From Bacillus sp. FJAT-25509 (GTDB lineage: Bacteria; Bacillota; Bacilli; Bacillales; Bacillaceae_G): 64,000 nucleotides of DNA. Both the position numbers and the translations under genes were made by a program. This document shows, piece by piece, positions 17,373 to 26,523 of the stretch. The stretch is taken from positions 47,987-111,986 of the forward strand of contig NZ_LJIZ01000012.1 of assembly GCF_001420605.1 (NCBI RefSeq), given 5' to 3'. Under the pieces are notes generated by a model. That model did no database searches and was not told the DNA's origin. It was given only the letters and a program-made list of their open reading frames with translations. Position 1 is the first letter of the stretch; each line of letters opens with the position of its first letter.

Positions 17373-17385
17373 CTCACTTCATCCC

Positions 17386-17651
17386 TTGATTTTTAATCTA
17401 TTTCTTAACTATATTGATCGGAGAACCACCAGTAGTTAGTAAGCAAAAAATTCTTGACCGAAACATTTCTTACCATAGCTTTTTTCAAATTTGTGGAAAG
17501 GCACATTTGATCATGATTATTGCTTTCTAATTTCACTTATGAAAGCAAAGCCTTTAGACTCACGCACACATAAGCGACATTCATCTCCCACCTATTACTG
17601 GTGTTATCTCACCCTTCCCGTAATTGAGGAAGGAGTCTTCTGTTTGATAAT
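17386..17651. other. Hairpin-rich sequence upstream of tnpB
   Basis: No gene is supported. Short complementary blocks such as CACC...GGTG near 17588 and CCTTCC...GGAAGG near 17613-17634 may be the left end of the tnpB element or a remnant of another IS. The origin is unresolved. Confidence 0.35.
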
Positions 17652-17682
17652 AATAAAAAAGCGCCCAAATTGGACGCTTAAT
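17652..17682 (-). terminator. Intrinsic terminator of gcvH
   Basis: On the minus strand AAGCGTCC, an AATT loop and GGGCGCTT form a stem followed by TTTTTTATT, immediately after gcvH. Confidence 0.85.
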
Positions 17683-17691
17683 TTTAGATAA

Positions 17692-18075
17692 TTAATCTTG
17701 ATTGATCATTTCTTCGTATTGACCAGCAGTCATTAACTCTTCAAGTTGAGAAGCATTTGTTGCTTCAACAACTACCATCCATGCTTTTTCGTATGGAGAT
17801 TCGTTTACGAATTCAGGATTTTCATCTAGATCAGAGTTTACTTCAATTACTTTACCACTGATTGGAGCATATAGTTCAGATACTGTTTTTACAGACTCAA
17901 CGCTACCGAATGGCTCATTTATAGTAAGTTCATCGCCTACTTCTGGTAGCTCAACAAATACGATATCTCCAAGCTCTGATTGAGCGAAATGAGTAATACC
18001 GATATAGTATTTATTACCTTCAACTTTTACCCACTCATGTTCTTCTGAATAACGTAGTTCATTTGGAATTGACAT
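17692..18075 (-). CDS. gcvH: Glycine cleavage system H protein
   Basis: GcvH carries the lipoyl arm that shuttles aminomethyl groups in the glycine cleavage complex. In Bacillus it also serves as the entry point for lipoyl relay to other dehydrogenases. The 127-residue protein has the lipoylated lysine K63 in [15 protein letters not shown], and the usual N-terminus [10 protein letters not shown]. Length and motifs are normal. It follows the yusI-type gene by 45 bases, and AGGAGGA precedes the ATG. It is likely the last gene of its unit. Confidence 0.97.
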   Translation of the reverse strand: MSIPNELRYSEEHEWVKVEGNKYYIGITHFAQSELGDIVFVELPEVGDELTINEPFGSVESVKTVSELYAPISGKVIEVNSDLDENPEFVNESPYEKAWMVVVEATNASQLEELMTAGQYEEMINQD

Positions 18076-18120
18076 TGTGAAATCCTCCTCAGATTAATTA
18101 CCTTAAATTATATAGTTATT

Positions 18121-18477
18121 TTATAACCAAGCCTTTTCAAATACCTCTTCATTAAAACCAACTGTCGCTTTATCTCCATTAAAAAGCAGAGGTCTTTTAA
18201 TTAATTTACCATCCGAACTTAGTAGTTCTAATAGCTCGTCCTCAGTTTTCGTTGGAATAACATCCTTCAATCCAAGCTCACGATATTTAACACCACTTGT
18301 ATTAAATAATTTATTTATAGAAATTCCACTTGCTTTATAAAGATCAGCAAGTAATTCCTTTGAAGGTGGATTTAATGTAATATCAATTGCTTCAACCGGA
18401 ATATTATGTTCTTTAAGCCAAGAAGCGGCTTTTCGACAAGTTCCACATTTTGGATATGTATAAAAAATGATACTCAT
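18121..18477 (-). CDS. yusI: ArsC/Spx-family protein YusI
   Basis: This 118-residue thioredoxin-fold protein of the ArsC/Spx family begins MSIIFYTYPKCGTCRKAASW, with C11 and C14 as the redox pair. RPLLFNGDKATVGFNEEVFEKAW is the typical C-terminal segment. I start at the ATG with GGGAGGAG upstream rather than six codons earlier. It is syntenic with B. subtilis yusI, upstream of gcvH. It could act as a reductase or a transcription modulator. The sequence does not decide which. Confidence 0.85.
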   Translation of the reverse strand: MSIIFYTYPKCGTCRKAASWLKEHNIPVEAIDITLNPPSKELLADLYKASGISINKLFNTSGVKYRELGLKDVIPTKTEDELLELLSSDGKLIKRPLLFNGDKATVGFNEEVFEKAWL

Positions 18478-18888
18478 TTTAGCAACTCCTCCCAAATTCT
18501 ATTTTATCACAGGGAATATGCGAGTTAAAATAGTTCCGTTCGAAAATTCTGTAATAAGTTAGTTCCAAAAATATTATAGCAATATTCATCATACTAAACC
18601 AGTAGAACATTCGTGTTTTTCGACCGATTTAAACAAAAACCTTAAATATTTTTAATATATCAAAGTAATTTACTATATCATTCGATGAACCTCTTAAATT
18701 TTACTCAACTTATACTAGTATGGCACAAGTCATGGCAAAATTATCCTTATCTATTTAAGAATCTAGAACGATTTATTCTTTAATGCAAACGATTGGAGTA
18801 AGGGTGCTACAGCGTCTTTAAAAAAACGAATCCCAAATTGTTAAATAAAAAAAACTGCCCATCAACAGATTGGCAGTTTTTTTTAAAA
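18478..18888. other. Intergenic region with a terminator and a possible repeat relic
   Basis: No gene is visible. At about 18789-18812 the segment CGATTGGAGTAAGGGTGCTAC resembles the start of the GC core of the dispersed repeat (GATTGGAACGAAAGGGGTGCTC). The match is short, so a relic is only possible. The region ends in a terminator at 18852-18882. Confidence 0.4.
18843..18882. terminator. Bidirectional terminator after fadE
   Basis: AAACTGCC (18852-18859) and GGCAGTTT (18872-18879) form a stem with an A-run before and a T-run after it. It closes the fadNAE operon on the minus strand. Confidence 0.85.
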
Positions 18889-20673
18889 TTAAACCGTATA
18901 ACGCTCTTCTTCTAATACATTAGCAGCAATTTCACGTTTCTTCGCAATTACATTAATTGGCGTATGACGTGTAAACTTACGAAGTGCTGAAGTCATCATT
19001 CTTAGTGTATCACCAGACTCAACAGCAACAAGTGTTTCCTTAGCATGAGCTTCGATTTCATTAAATGCTTCTTGACAGAATACTTGAGTATAAAGTAATT
19101 TTTGGTTTGATTTTTCTAATCCTACTTTGTTAATTGCCTTTTCAGTACGCAGAACTGTCGATTCCATTGCGTAAATATTGCTTACGATATCTGCAATATT
19201 TACTAGAATCTCTTGTTCATTGCTTAATGCTTTACCAAATTTTTGAACTGCTAAACCAGCAATCATGATCGCAATTTTCTTCGCATTACGAACTAAATAT
19301 TTCTCTTGCTCTAAAGGAGCATCTCCCACTTCTTCAGGCATTAACATCATTAACTCTTCTTGTATTTGTTGTGCTTGTTGAAGTAATGGAAGCTCTCCGC
19401 TCATTGCTTTTCGAAGGTAAGTACTTGGTACAATTAAACGATTAATTTCGTTTGTTCCTTCAAAAATTCGGTTAATACGAGAATCACGGTAAATACGCTC
19501 AATTTCATATTCAGCCATGAAGCCATATCCACCGTGGATTTGCACTCCTTCATCAGCAACATAGTCTAACACTTCAGAACAGAAGAATTTATTTAAAGAA
19601 CATTCAATCGCATATTCTGCTACAGCTGCAGCTACTGCTTTTGGATCTTTTGCTTGCTCTTCAGTTAATTGACTAAAGCGATCTTCGAAAAGTCCTACAG
19701 TACGATATGCTGAACTTTCACTTGCATAAACTTTTGTAGCCATACTAGCTAATTTTTCTTGAATTAAACTAAATTTAGCAATTGGTGTTTTGAATTGTTG
19801 GCGTTGGTTAGCATACGTTGCAGATAATTCTAAAGCACGTTTTGATCCACCAACTGTACCTACAGCTAATTTATAACGACCAATATTTAAAATATTAAAT
19901 GCAATAACATGACCTTTTCCAATTTCACCTAAAAGGTTTTCTACAGGAACTTTCACATCTTCTAAAATCAGTGTACGAGTTGAAGATGATTTAATACCCA
20001 TTTTCTTTTCTTCTGGACCAGTCGATACACCTTCATAATCTCTCTCAACGATAAATGCTGAGAAGTGCTCTCCATCAATTTTTGCATAAACAACAAATAC
20101 ATCTGCAAACGCAGAGTTTGTAATCCATTGTTTTTCACCGTTTAAAACGTAGTGAGTTCCTTCAGCATTTAATTTAGCAACCGTTTTTGCTCCTAATGCA
20201 TCTGATCCTGAACCTGGCTCAGTTAATGCATAAGCTGCAAATTTCTCACCTGATGCTAAACCTGGTAAGTAACGTTGCTTTTGATCATGATTTCCAAACA
20301 ATACGATTGGAAGTGTACCAATCCCTACGTGGGCTCCTTGAGAAAGTGAGAATCCACCACCACGAGAAATTTTTTCTGTAATTAATGCTGAGCTAATTTT
20401 ATCTAGTGCGATTCCACCATACTCTTCTGGCACATCTGCTGCTAATAATCCTAGCTCACCAGCTTGTTTTAATAATCTTACAGTGCGATCAAATTCGTGT
20501 TGCTCTAAATATTCTAATTCAGGTAAAACTTCATTCACTACAAAATCTTCAGTTGTTTTTGCAATTAATTTATGCTCATCTGTAAAATCCTCTGGTGTAA
20601 AAACTTTATCAAAAGTCACTTCTGTTGTTAAAAAGCTTCCGCCTTTTAGTAAGTTACCGATTGTTTTTTCCAT
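18889..20673 (-). CDS. fadE: Acyl-CoA dehydrogenase FadE (YusJ)
   Basis: This 594-residue FAD-dependent acyl-CoA dehydrogenase catalyses the first step of fatty acid beta-oxidation. The ACAD core shows AYALTEPGSGSDALGAKT and NGEKQWITNSAFADVFVV (substrate and FAD region), LNIGRYKLAVGTVGGSKRALE and QIHGGYGFMAEYEIERIYRDSR. The last about 170 residues are the extra helical domain of the long YusJ-type subgroup. The start is the ATG with AGGAGG upstream; an in-frame TTG one codon earlier is less likely. It is the third gene of fadN-fadA-fadE. Confidence 0.95.
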   Translation of the reverse strand: MEKTIGNLLKGGSFLTTEVTFDKVFTPEDFTDEHKLIAKTTEDFVVNEVLPELEYLEQHEFDRTVRLLKQAGELGLLAADVPEEYGGIALDKISSALITEKISRGGGFSLSQGAHVGIGTLPIVLFGNHDQKQRYLPGLASGEKFAAYALTEPGSGSDALGAKTVAKLNAEGTHYVLNGEKQWITNSAFADVFVVYAKIDGEHFSAFIVERDYEGVSTGPEEKKMGIKSSSTRTLILEDVKVPVENLLGEIGKGHVIAFNILNIGRYKLAVGTVGGSKRALELSATYANQRQQFKTPIAKFSLIQEKLASMATKVYASESSAYRTVGLFEDRFSQLTEEQAKDPKAVAAAVAEYAIECSLNKFFCSEVLDYVADEGVQIHGGYGFMAEYEIERIYRDSRINRIFEGTNEINRLIVPSTYLRKAMSGELPLLQQAQQIQEELMMLMPEEVGDAPLEQEKYLVRNAKKIAIMIAGLAVQKFGKALSNEQEILVNIADIVSNIYAMESTVLRTEKAINKVGLEKSNQKLLYTQVFCQEAFNEIEAHAKETLVAVESGDTLRMMTSALRKFTRHTPINVIAKKREIAANVLEEERYTV

Positions 20674-20744
20674 CAATAATTCCTCCTATTTTCTATTTAC
20701 TAGTTTGAAGATATGATTCTAACAATCTATTTTTCGTACATCTA

Positions 20745-21920
20745 TTAAACTAATTCAAATACTCCGGCAGCACCCATTCCGCCACCAACGCACATCGTTA
20801 CAATCCCGAACTGCTCTCCACGTCGCTTCATCTCATGTAATAAAGATAAAGTTAGTTTAGTACCAGTACAGCCAAGTGGATGCCCTAATGCAATCGCCCC
20901 ACCGTTTACATTTACACGTTCTTCATCAAGACCTAAGTGACGAATAATTTGAATTGATTGGGAAGCAAATGCTTCATTTAATTCAAATATTCCAATGTCA
21001 GATAAGCTTAATCCCGCTAATTTAAGAGCTTTTGGAATTGCTTCAACTGGTCCAATTCCCATAACCTCAGGAGCTACTCCAGCGACTGCAAAAGAACGGA
21101 ATTTTAATAATGGACTTAGTCCTTCAGCTTCCGCTTTTTCGCGATCCATTACTAAGACTGCTGCAGCCCCATCACTTGTTTGTGAAGAGTTTCCAGCCGT
21201 TACTGAACCTCTTACATTAAATGCTGGTCTTAATTTAGCTAATACTTCAGAAGATGTACCTTCACGAACACCCTCATCTTGAGAGAAAGTAAAATTCTTT
21301 TCTTCTAATTTATTGTTTGCGTTAACTGAACGTAGCGTTACATCTACTGGAACGATTTCGTCTACAAAACGCCCTTCTTTAATAGCTGCTGCTGCGCGTC
21401 TATGACTACGTACCGCAAAAGCATCTTGATCTTCTCTTGAAATACCATAACGATTGGCAACTTGTTCAGCAGTATGCCCCATACCCATATAATACTCAGG
21501 TGCATTTTCTACTAATCTACTATTTAAACGAGCAACATGCCCTCCCATTGGTAGTAAACTCATTGATTCTGCTCCGCCCGCAATAATCGCTTCAGAATGA
21601 CCTAACATAATTCGTTCACTTGCATAAGCAATACTTTGTAAACCTGAAGAACAATAGCGGTTCACTGTAATTCCTGGAACTGAATGCGGTAATCCAGCTA
21701 GTGCCCCAATATTGCGCGCCATGTTGAATCCTTGCTCAGCTTCCGGGGATGAGCAACCAAAAATAATATCATCGATTGGACCATCGTAATTTCCTGCACG
21801 CTTTAATGTTTCTTTTACAACTAATGCCCCTAAATCATCTGGACGAACTGTTGCTAGTGATCCTTTTTTCGCTTTACCTACAGGTGTTCTCGCACCCGCT
21901 ACAATAACAGCTTCTCTCAT
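20745..21920 (-). CDS. fadA: Acetyl-CoA acyltransferase (3-ketoacyl-CoA thiolase) FadA
   Basis: This 391-residue thiolase cleaves 3-ketoacyl-CoA with CoA in the last step of beta-oxidation. The nucleophile is C90 in [10 protein letters not shown]. The C-terminal catalytic His is in [10 protein letters not shown] and the second Cys is in [18 protein letters not shown] is the usual conserved segment. Length is typical. The gene starts 21 bases after fadN, with fadE about 70 bases further downstream, so it belongs to the FadR-controlled operon. Confidence 0.97.
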   Translation of the reverse strand: MREAVIVAGARTPVGKAKKGSLATVRPDDLGALVVKETLKRAGNYDGPIDDIIFGCSSPEAEQGFNMARNIGALAGLPHSVPGITVNRYCSSGLQSIAYASERIMLGHSEAIIAGGAESMSLLPMGGHVARLNSRLVENAPEYYMGMGHTAEQVANRYGISREDQDAFAVRSHRRAAAAIKEGRFVDEIVPVDVTLRSVNANNKLEEKNFTFSQDEGVREGTSSEVLAKLRPAFNVRGSVTAGNSSQTSDGAAAVLVMDREKAEAEGLSPLLKFRSFAVAGVAPEVMGIGPVEAIPKALKLAGLSLSDIGIFELNEAFASQSIQIIRHLGLDEERVNVNGGAIALGHPLGCTGTKLTLSLLHEMKRRGEQFGIVTMCVGGGMGAAGVFELV

Positions 21921-21941
21921 GTTCTTCCCTCCATCTTTAGA

Positions 21942-24332
21942 TTAATTACGTAACGGTTTTCCTTTTACAAGCATGTGTTGCATACGTGCTTGAGATTTCA
22001 TTTCAGAAATTAAACTTAAAAATGCTTCACGTTCAATATTTAATAAATACTCTTCGTCTACTAACGTTCCGAATGGTACTTTTCCACCTGCAATTACATA
22101 AGCTAATTTCTTAGCAATTGTTAAATCATGTTCACTAATATAGCCAGAATAGTACATTGAGTTTGCACCAGCTAATAAAGTTGCATAACCAGACTCACCA
22201 ACTACTGGTACTTTTTCACGAATTGGAGCGCTATAACCTGCTTCATATAACTCAAGTACTCGTTGTTTTGCTTCATAAATTAAATGATCTGCATTAAATA
22301 CTTTGCGATCTTCATGATTTAAGAAACCATTTTCAAATGCTTCTTGTGCAGAAGTCGATACTTTTGCCATTGCGACTGTTTCAAATACTCGATTTGCAAG
22401 ACCTTGTAGATCAAACTCTACACCTTCTGGGAACTGTTTTAATTGTTTAATGTAAAGCTCTTTACTACCGCCCCCACCTGGGATTAAGCCTACTCCAACT
22501 TCTACTAAGCCCATATAAGTTTCAGAAGAGGCAACTACACTAGCAGCTGGTAAACAAATTTCAGCACCGCCACCTAGTGTCATACCATAAGGAGCTACAA
22601 CTACCGGTTTATCTGAGTACTTAATTTTCATCATTGCTTGTTGGAATCCTTTAACTACCATTTCAATTTCAAAATAGTTATCATCTTGTGCTTCCATTAA
22701 AATCATTGCTAAATTGGCACCAACACAGAAGTTTTTAGCTTGGTTACCAATAACTAAACCTTTAAAATTTTTTGAAACTTCATCAACTGCGAAATTAATC
22801 ATTTGCGTAATATCCATACCAATTGCATTGCTCTTTGTATGGAATTCTAAACATGCAACTCCATCTCCAAGGTCAATTAAACTCGCACCTGAATTTTGTT
22901 TAATCATTCGACCTTGTTCTTTTAAAATACTTAATTTTACTTCTTTATCATTTCTTACTAACTCTTCAAATTGACCATTATGATAAAAGCTTGTAACTCC
23001 ATTGTCTTGCTTATAAAATGTTTCATTACCACGATCGATCATATTCTTAACCCAATTCGGTACAGTTAAGCCTTCACTTTCCATTCGTACGACCGATTTA
23101 GATACACCAATTGCATCCCAAATTTCAAATGGTCCTAAATCCCAGCCAAATCCCCACTTCATTGCTTGGTCAATTCCGACGATGTTATCAGAAATTTCAC
23201 CAGACAATTCAGCCGAATAAACTAATACCGGACTAATAATGCTCCATAAGAAGTTACCTGCACGATCATCAGCGTATACAAGCGCTTTCAACTTATTCGC
23301 TAAGCCTTTAACTTGTTTGATGCTTTCAGTTGAAGCTGTTTTCAAGCTTTTTCTTTCTCCATATTCAAATGTGCTTGGATCTAATTCTAAGATTTCTTTA
23401 CCTTGCTTTAAGAAGAATCCTTGCCCAGACTTACTTCCAAGCCAATTACGATTAGCCATTTCCTTCATAAATTCTGGAACTTTAAATACTTCTTTCTCTT
23501 CACCTTCTACTAGCTCATAAACATTGTTTGCAACATGGATAAATGTATCTAATCCAACTACGTCCAATGTACGGAATGTAGCACTAGAAGGGCGCCCAAT
23601 CATTGGACCAGTAATTGAATCAACTTCTCCAACACTGTATCCGCCTTTTAGCATTTCTTGTACAGTTACAAGTAATCCATATGTTCCGATACGGTTTCCA
23701 ATAAAGTTTGGAGTATCTTTTGCTAATACAACGCCTTTACCTAAAACGTCTTCTCCAAAACTTTTCATAAATGTAAGTACTTCTTCAGATGTATGTTTAG
23801 TAGGAATAACTTCTAATAATTTTAAATAACGTGGTGGGTTAAAAAAGTGAGTGCCTAAGAAATGTTTCTTGAAGTCATCTGAACAGTCTTCAGACATTGC
23901 TTCAATTGAAATACCTGATGTATTTGAGCTCACGATTGAGCCTGGTTTGCGGTATGCATCAACACTAGCTAATACTTGTTTTTTGATTGCTAAATTTTCA
24001 ACAACTACTTCAATAATCCAGTCAACTTCGCTTAAACGACTCATATCATCTTCAAAGTTACCTGCTTGAATTAACGTTAAGTTTTTCTTAGATGCAAGAG
24101 GAGCTGGCTTTTGTTTCAATAATTTCTGAATAGCCGTTTGACTAAATCGATTACGAAATTCTTTGGAGTCAGTAGAAAGACCTTTTGCAGCATCTTCCTC
24201 AGATAGTTCTCTTGGGACAATATCAAGTAATAATGTTGGAATACCTATGTTTGCCAAGTGTGCAGCGATACCAGATCCCATCACACCAGAGCCGAGTACA
24301 GCGGCTTTTTTAATTTTTTGGATCATATGCAT
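21942..24332 (-). CDS. fadN: 3-hydroxyacyl-CoA dehydrogenase / enoyl-CoA hydratase FadN
   Basis: This bifunctional beta-oxidation enzyme has 796 residues. The N-terminal NAD-binding 3-hydroxyacyl-CoA dehydrogenase has GSGVMGSGIAAHLAN at about residues 14-28, with SSNTSGISIE and GTHFFNPPRYLKLLEV. A C-terminal crotonase-like hydratase part has ANLAMILMEAQ, APYGMTLGGGAEICLPA and GLVEVGVGLIPGGGG. The order is the reverse of E. coli FadB and matches Bacillus FadN (YusL). It is the first gene of the operon, directly behind a FadR-type operator. GAGGAGGAG precedes the ATG. Confidence 0.96.
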   Translation of the reverse strand: MHMIQKIKKAAVLGSGVMGSGIAAHLANIGIPTLLLDIVPRELSEEDAAKGLSTDSKEFRNRFSQTAIQKLLKQKPAPLASKKNLTLIQAGNFEDDMSRLSEVDWIIEVVVENLAIKKQVLASVDAYRKPGSIVSSNTSGISIEAMSEDCSDDFKKHFLGTHFFNPPRYLKLLEVIPTKHTSEEVLTFMKSFGEDVLGKGVVLAKDTPNFIGNRIGTYGLLVTVQEMLKGGYSVGEVDSITGPMIGRPSSATFRTLDVVGLDTFIHVANNVYELVEGEEKEVFKVPEFMKEMANRNWLGSKSGQGFFLKQGKEILELDPSTFEYGERKSLKTASTESIKQVKGLANKLKALVYADDRAGNFLWSIISPVLVYSAELSGEISDNIVGIDQAMKWGFGWDLGPFEIWDAIGVSKSVVRMESEGLTVPNWVKNMIDRGNETFYKQDNGVTSFYHNGQFEELVRNDKEVKLSILKEQGRMIKQNSGASLIDLGDGVACLEFHTKSNAIGMDITQMINFAVDEVSKNFKGLVIGNQAKNFCVGANLAMILMEAQDDNYFEIEMVVKGFQQAMMKIKYSDKPVVVAPYGMTLGGGAEICLPAASVVASSETYMGLVEVGVGLIPGGGGSKELYIKQLKQFPEGVEFDLQGLANRVFETVAMAKVSTSAQEAFENGFLNHEDRKVFNADHLIYEAKQRVLELYEAGYSAPIREKVPVVGESGYATLLAGANSMYYSGYISEHDLTIAKKLAYVIAGGKVPFGTLVDEEYLLNIEREAFLSLISEMKSQARMQHMLVKGKPLRN

Positions 24333-24349
24333 TTCTCCTCCTCATATCT

Positions 24350-24367
24350 TGAATGAATACTCATTCA
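24350..24367. promoter_or_regulatory. FadR operator upstream of fadN
   Basis: TGAATGAATACTCATTCA is a near-perfect palindrome matching the Bacillus FadR (YsiA) site TGAATGA...TCATTCA. FadR represses fad genes and is released by long-chain acyl-CoA, so the fadNAE operon is likely induced by fatty acids. Confidence 0.88.
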
Positions 24368-24571
24368 CTTTCTGGATAAAACAATCCATTATCAATGAGC
24401 CCTCTTCTTCCACTATATGATAAATTCTTATTTTTCGCAATAAACAAAAAGTTCAAATTAATAAATTTTATTTATGATCTAAATTCCTACCTCTGCTTTT
24501 TTTATCACACTCCATTTTTTACTAATAAGTTTATTTAAATAGGTTAGTCTAAGAAATGGAGGTGATAAGAT

Positions 24572-24712
24572 ATGAAACGTGAAAGAAATCCATCAAAGGG
24601 TGGAGTTAGTGCAGCAAGTGTTCAGGGTAATGCAAGTCATGGAGATCAAAGAGAAGAAAAAGGTAGACAAAGTAACAATCAGCAGTACGGTAAAAAAAAT
24701 ATGGGTCAGTAA
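24572..24712 (+). CDS. yuzL: YuzL-family small protein
   Basis: This 46-residue hydrophilic protein is rich in Lys, Arg, Gln and Asn. It begins MKRERNPSKGGVSAASVQGN, which matches the YuzL family (NPSKxGxxAASVxG). The position between fadN and the proline dehydrogenase is that of B. subtilis yuzL. GGAGGTGATAAG precedes the ATG at good spacing. The function is unknown, and the composition suggests a disordered or nucleic-acid-associated protein. It is small enough to be missed by size-filtered gene calling. Confidence 0.82.
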   Translation: MKRERNPSKGGVSAASVQGNASHGDQREEKGRQSNNQQYGKKNMGQ

Positions 24713-24828
24713 GCTTTTTTCGCTCAAACTTAATAATAAAGCTAGGATCTTGCTGATTTAAACAATTATATGAATAATGTTGTTTTACTAATAACTTACT
24801 TATCACAAAAAAATCCTGTATAAAGAGA

Positions 24829-24880
24829 AAAAGGCTGACTAAAAAGGATCCTCACTCAATCCTTTTTAGTTAGCCTTTAA
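24829..24880. terminator. Bidirectional terminator between yuzL and fadM
   Basis: AAGGCTGACTAAAAAGGAT pairs with ATCCTTTTTAGTTAGCCTT with a single mismatch, a 19-base stem with A-rich and T-rich flanks between convergent genes. Confidence 0.9.
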
Positions 24881-24888
24881 TTTTAGAA

Positions 24889-25806
24889 TTATTTACTGAA
24901 CATACCTTTTAATACGAACGCCACGTTAGCAGGACGTTCTGCAAGACGACGCATAAAGTATCCGTACCAGTCAGTACCATAAGGAACATAAACTCGCATA
25001 TTATAGCCTTCTTTAACAAGCTCTAATTGACGCTCTGTACGAATTCCGTATAACATTTGGAACTCAAATTGATCGTTTGGAATATTATGTTCTTTTACTA
25101 ATTGTTTTGTGTACTCAATCATTGCTTCATCATGTGATGCGATTGCAGTAAAGTTACCGTTTAATAAGTGCATTTTAATGATTTTTTTGAAGTTTTCATC
25201 CACATCTTTTTTCTCTGGGAATGCTACTTCAGCAGGCTCTTTATAAGCACCTTTTACTAAACGTAAATTTGGTTTTAAGCTGTTTAAATCTGTAATATCG
25301 TTTTCAGTTCTGTATAAATAAGCTTGGATAACTGTTCCGATATTATCGTACTCAGATCTTAATTGCTTAAAGATACGGATTGTTTTTTCACAACGAGTGA
25401 AATCTTCCATATCAATTGTAACGAATACACCATTCTTTTTAGCTGCCTCTAAAATACGACGCATGTTTGATAAAACTAACTCGTCAGAAATATCAAGACC
25501 CATAGAAGTCATTTTTAGAGAACATTGTGAATTTAAATTTTCTTTTCCAATCGCTTCAATTGCTTCGATACAGTGATCAGCCATTTCATTTGCTTCTTCA
25601 ACCGTGTCAACGAATTCCCCAAGATAATCAATTGTTACTTTTAAATTCTTTTTATTTAAGTCCTGAATAACTTTTGTAGCTAAATCGATTGTTTCGCCTG
25701 CAACAAAACGTCCTGCACCAAATCTTAGGCCATATTTTTTAGCCATTTTAGTTAAAAACTTATTTTTAGACATAAATAAAAAAGCATTCTTCATAACTTG
25801 TTCCAT
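24889..25806 (-). CDS. fadM: Proline dehydrogenase (FadM/PutB type)
   Basis: This 305-residue FAD-dependent enzyme oxidises proline to pyrroline-5-carboxylate. The barrel motifs include TIDYLGEFV, FVTIDMEDFTR, LRLVKGAYKEPAEVAF and the C-terminal VYVPYGTDWYGYFMRRLAERPAN, which holds the substrate-binding arginines. Length is typical for the monofunctional Gram-positive form. The position after fadN/yuzL corresponds to B. subtilis yusM (fadM). No pyrroline-5-carboxylate dehydrogenase gene is adjacent. Its own promoter probably lies in the AT-rich 190 bases upstream. Confidence 0.93.
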   Translation of the reverse strand: MEQVMKNAFLFMSKNKFLTKMAKKYGLRFGAGRFVAGETIDLATKVIQDLNKKNLKVTIDYLGEFVDTVEEANEMADHCIEAIEAIGKENLNSQCSLKMTSMGLDISDELVLSNMRRILEAAKKNGVFVTIDMEDFTRCEKTIRIFKQLRSEYDNIGTVIQAYLYRTENDITDLNSLKPNLRLVKGAYKEPAEVAFPEKKDVDENFKKIIKMHLLNGNFTAIASHDEAMIEYTKQLVKEHNIPNDQFEFQMLYGIRTERQLELVKEGYNMRVYVPYGTDWYGYFMRRLAERPANVAFVLKGMFSK

Positions 25807-25994
25807 TACTCTACCCCCGAAATTAAACTTTACTTTTCTCTCTATATAGTACTAATGTATCATCTATTGAAATTTGTTAAAACAATTATTTAATAATTTG
25901 TCGAATTTTGTTTATTGAAAAATGTATGCCCTTACTTAATATTATATTATCATAATTTATATATGTCGTCATCTTTGAAAATTATGGATAAAGA

Positions 25995-26258
25995 TTATTG
26001 CTTATTTTTGTTAGCCATAGCTTCTCTATGCTGGTCATTTAACGTTTTAATCTCTTTTATTAAATTAACAACTTCTTCTTTAGCTTGAGGATATGTATCA
26101 TTCCAATGTTTTACTAATGCCGGCATTGATTTTGATATGTATGTATACATAACCCACTTTTCCACTTTTGCTTGTTTTTCCTCTGACCAATCTCCTAATA
26201 ACAATTCCGTATATTTTTTTAGTAACGCATCAAATTTTGCTTCAAACTCATTTTCCAA
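25995..26258 (-). CDS. DUF2573-like (YusU-type) small protein
   Basis: This 87-residue protein has the stretch FDALLKKYTELLLGDWSEEKQAKVEKWVMYTYISKSMPALVKHWN, then helical KEEVVNLIKEIKTLNDQHREA. The pattern matches my memory of the DUF2573/YusU family, but I cannot confirm it by alignment. It is soluble and helical, with no catalytic motif. It stands alone between fadM and the divergent formate/nitrite channel gene. Confidence 0.6.
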   Translation of the reverse strand: MENEFEAKFDALLKKYTELLLGDWSEEKQAKVEKWVMYTYISKSMPALVKHWNDTYPQAKEEVVNLIKEIKTLNDQHREAMANKNKQ

Positions 26259-26436
26259 TTGAAATCACCTCTCCATTTTATTATTAAGTTTTCAAAATCT
26301 AATTTGAATCTTTCCTTTTTTTACCTAAACCTGTTTACTATGAAATTATATTATATCTTCAACCAGTAGTAAGATGATTATTAAAAAATGTAAAGTAAAA
26401 TTAATAAATAGTATCTAACTTATTCAATTTCATAAT

Positions 26437-26454
26437 TTGTTCATAATTTCACAA
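26437..26454. promoter_or_regulatory. Possible redox-responsive operator (Rex/FNR-like)
   Basis: TTGTTCATAATTTCACAA is an imperfect palindrome with the TTGTGA half-site (minus strand) common to Rex and FNR-type sites. It lies about 25 bases upstream of a TATACT -10 (about 26477-26482) for the formate/nitrite transporter. The second half is only partly conserved. Confidence 0.35.
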
Positions 26455-26523
26455 ACTCGTAATCGTATTTTGTTTGTATACTATGAATGTGTTAATCAAA
26501 GAACGCATAGGGAGTGAAACCAT

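Larger units (their letters stand above)
16085..17385 (-). mobile_element. IS200/IS605-type element carrying tnpB only
   Basis: An intact tnpB with a hairpin-bearing 3' end sits between yusF and gcvH, which are close neighbours in B. subtilis. No TnpA Y1 transposase is visible, so it is an IS1341-like, non-autonomous unit. The right boundary beyond the tnpB start is uncertain. Hairpin-rich sequence to about 17640 may belong to it or to an older remnant. Confidence 0.75.

Noticed and set aside
17500..17645. Second IS200/IS605 remnant upstream of tnpB
   Set aside because: The short hairpins are suggestive, but no coding remnant or matching end was found. It may simply be the left end of the tnpB element.
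20995..24069. Open frames of 60-100 codons opposite fadA, fadN and other genes
   Set aside because: They lie antisense to well-supported genes, lack ribosome sites and give low-complexity proteins.
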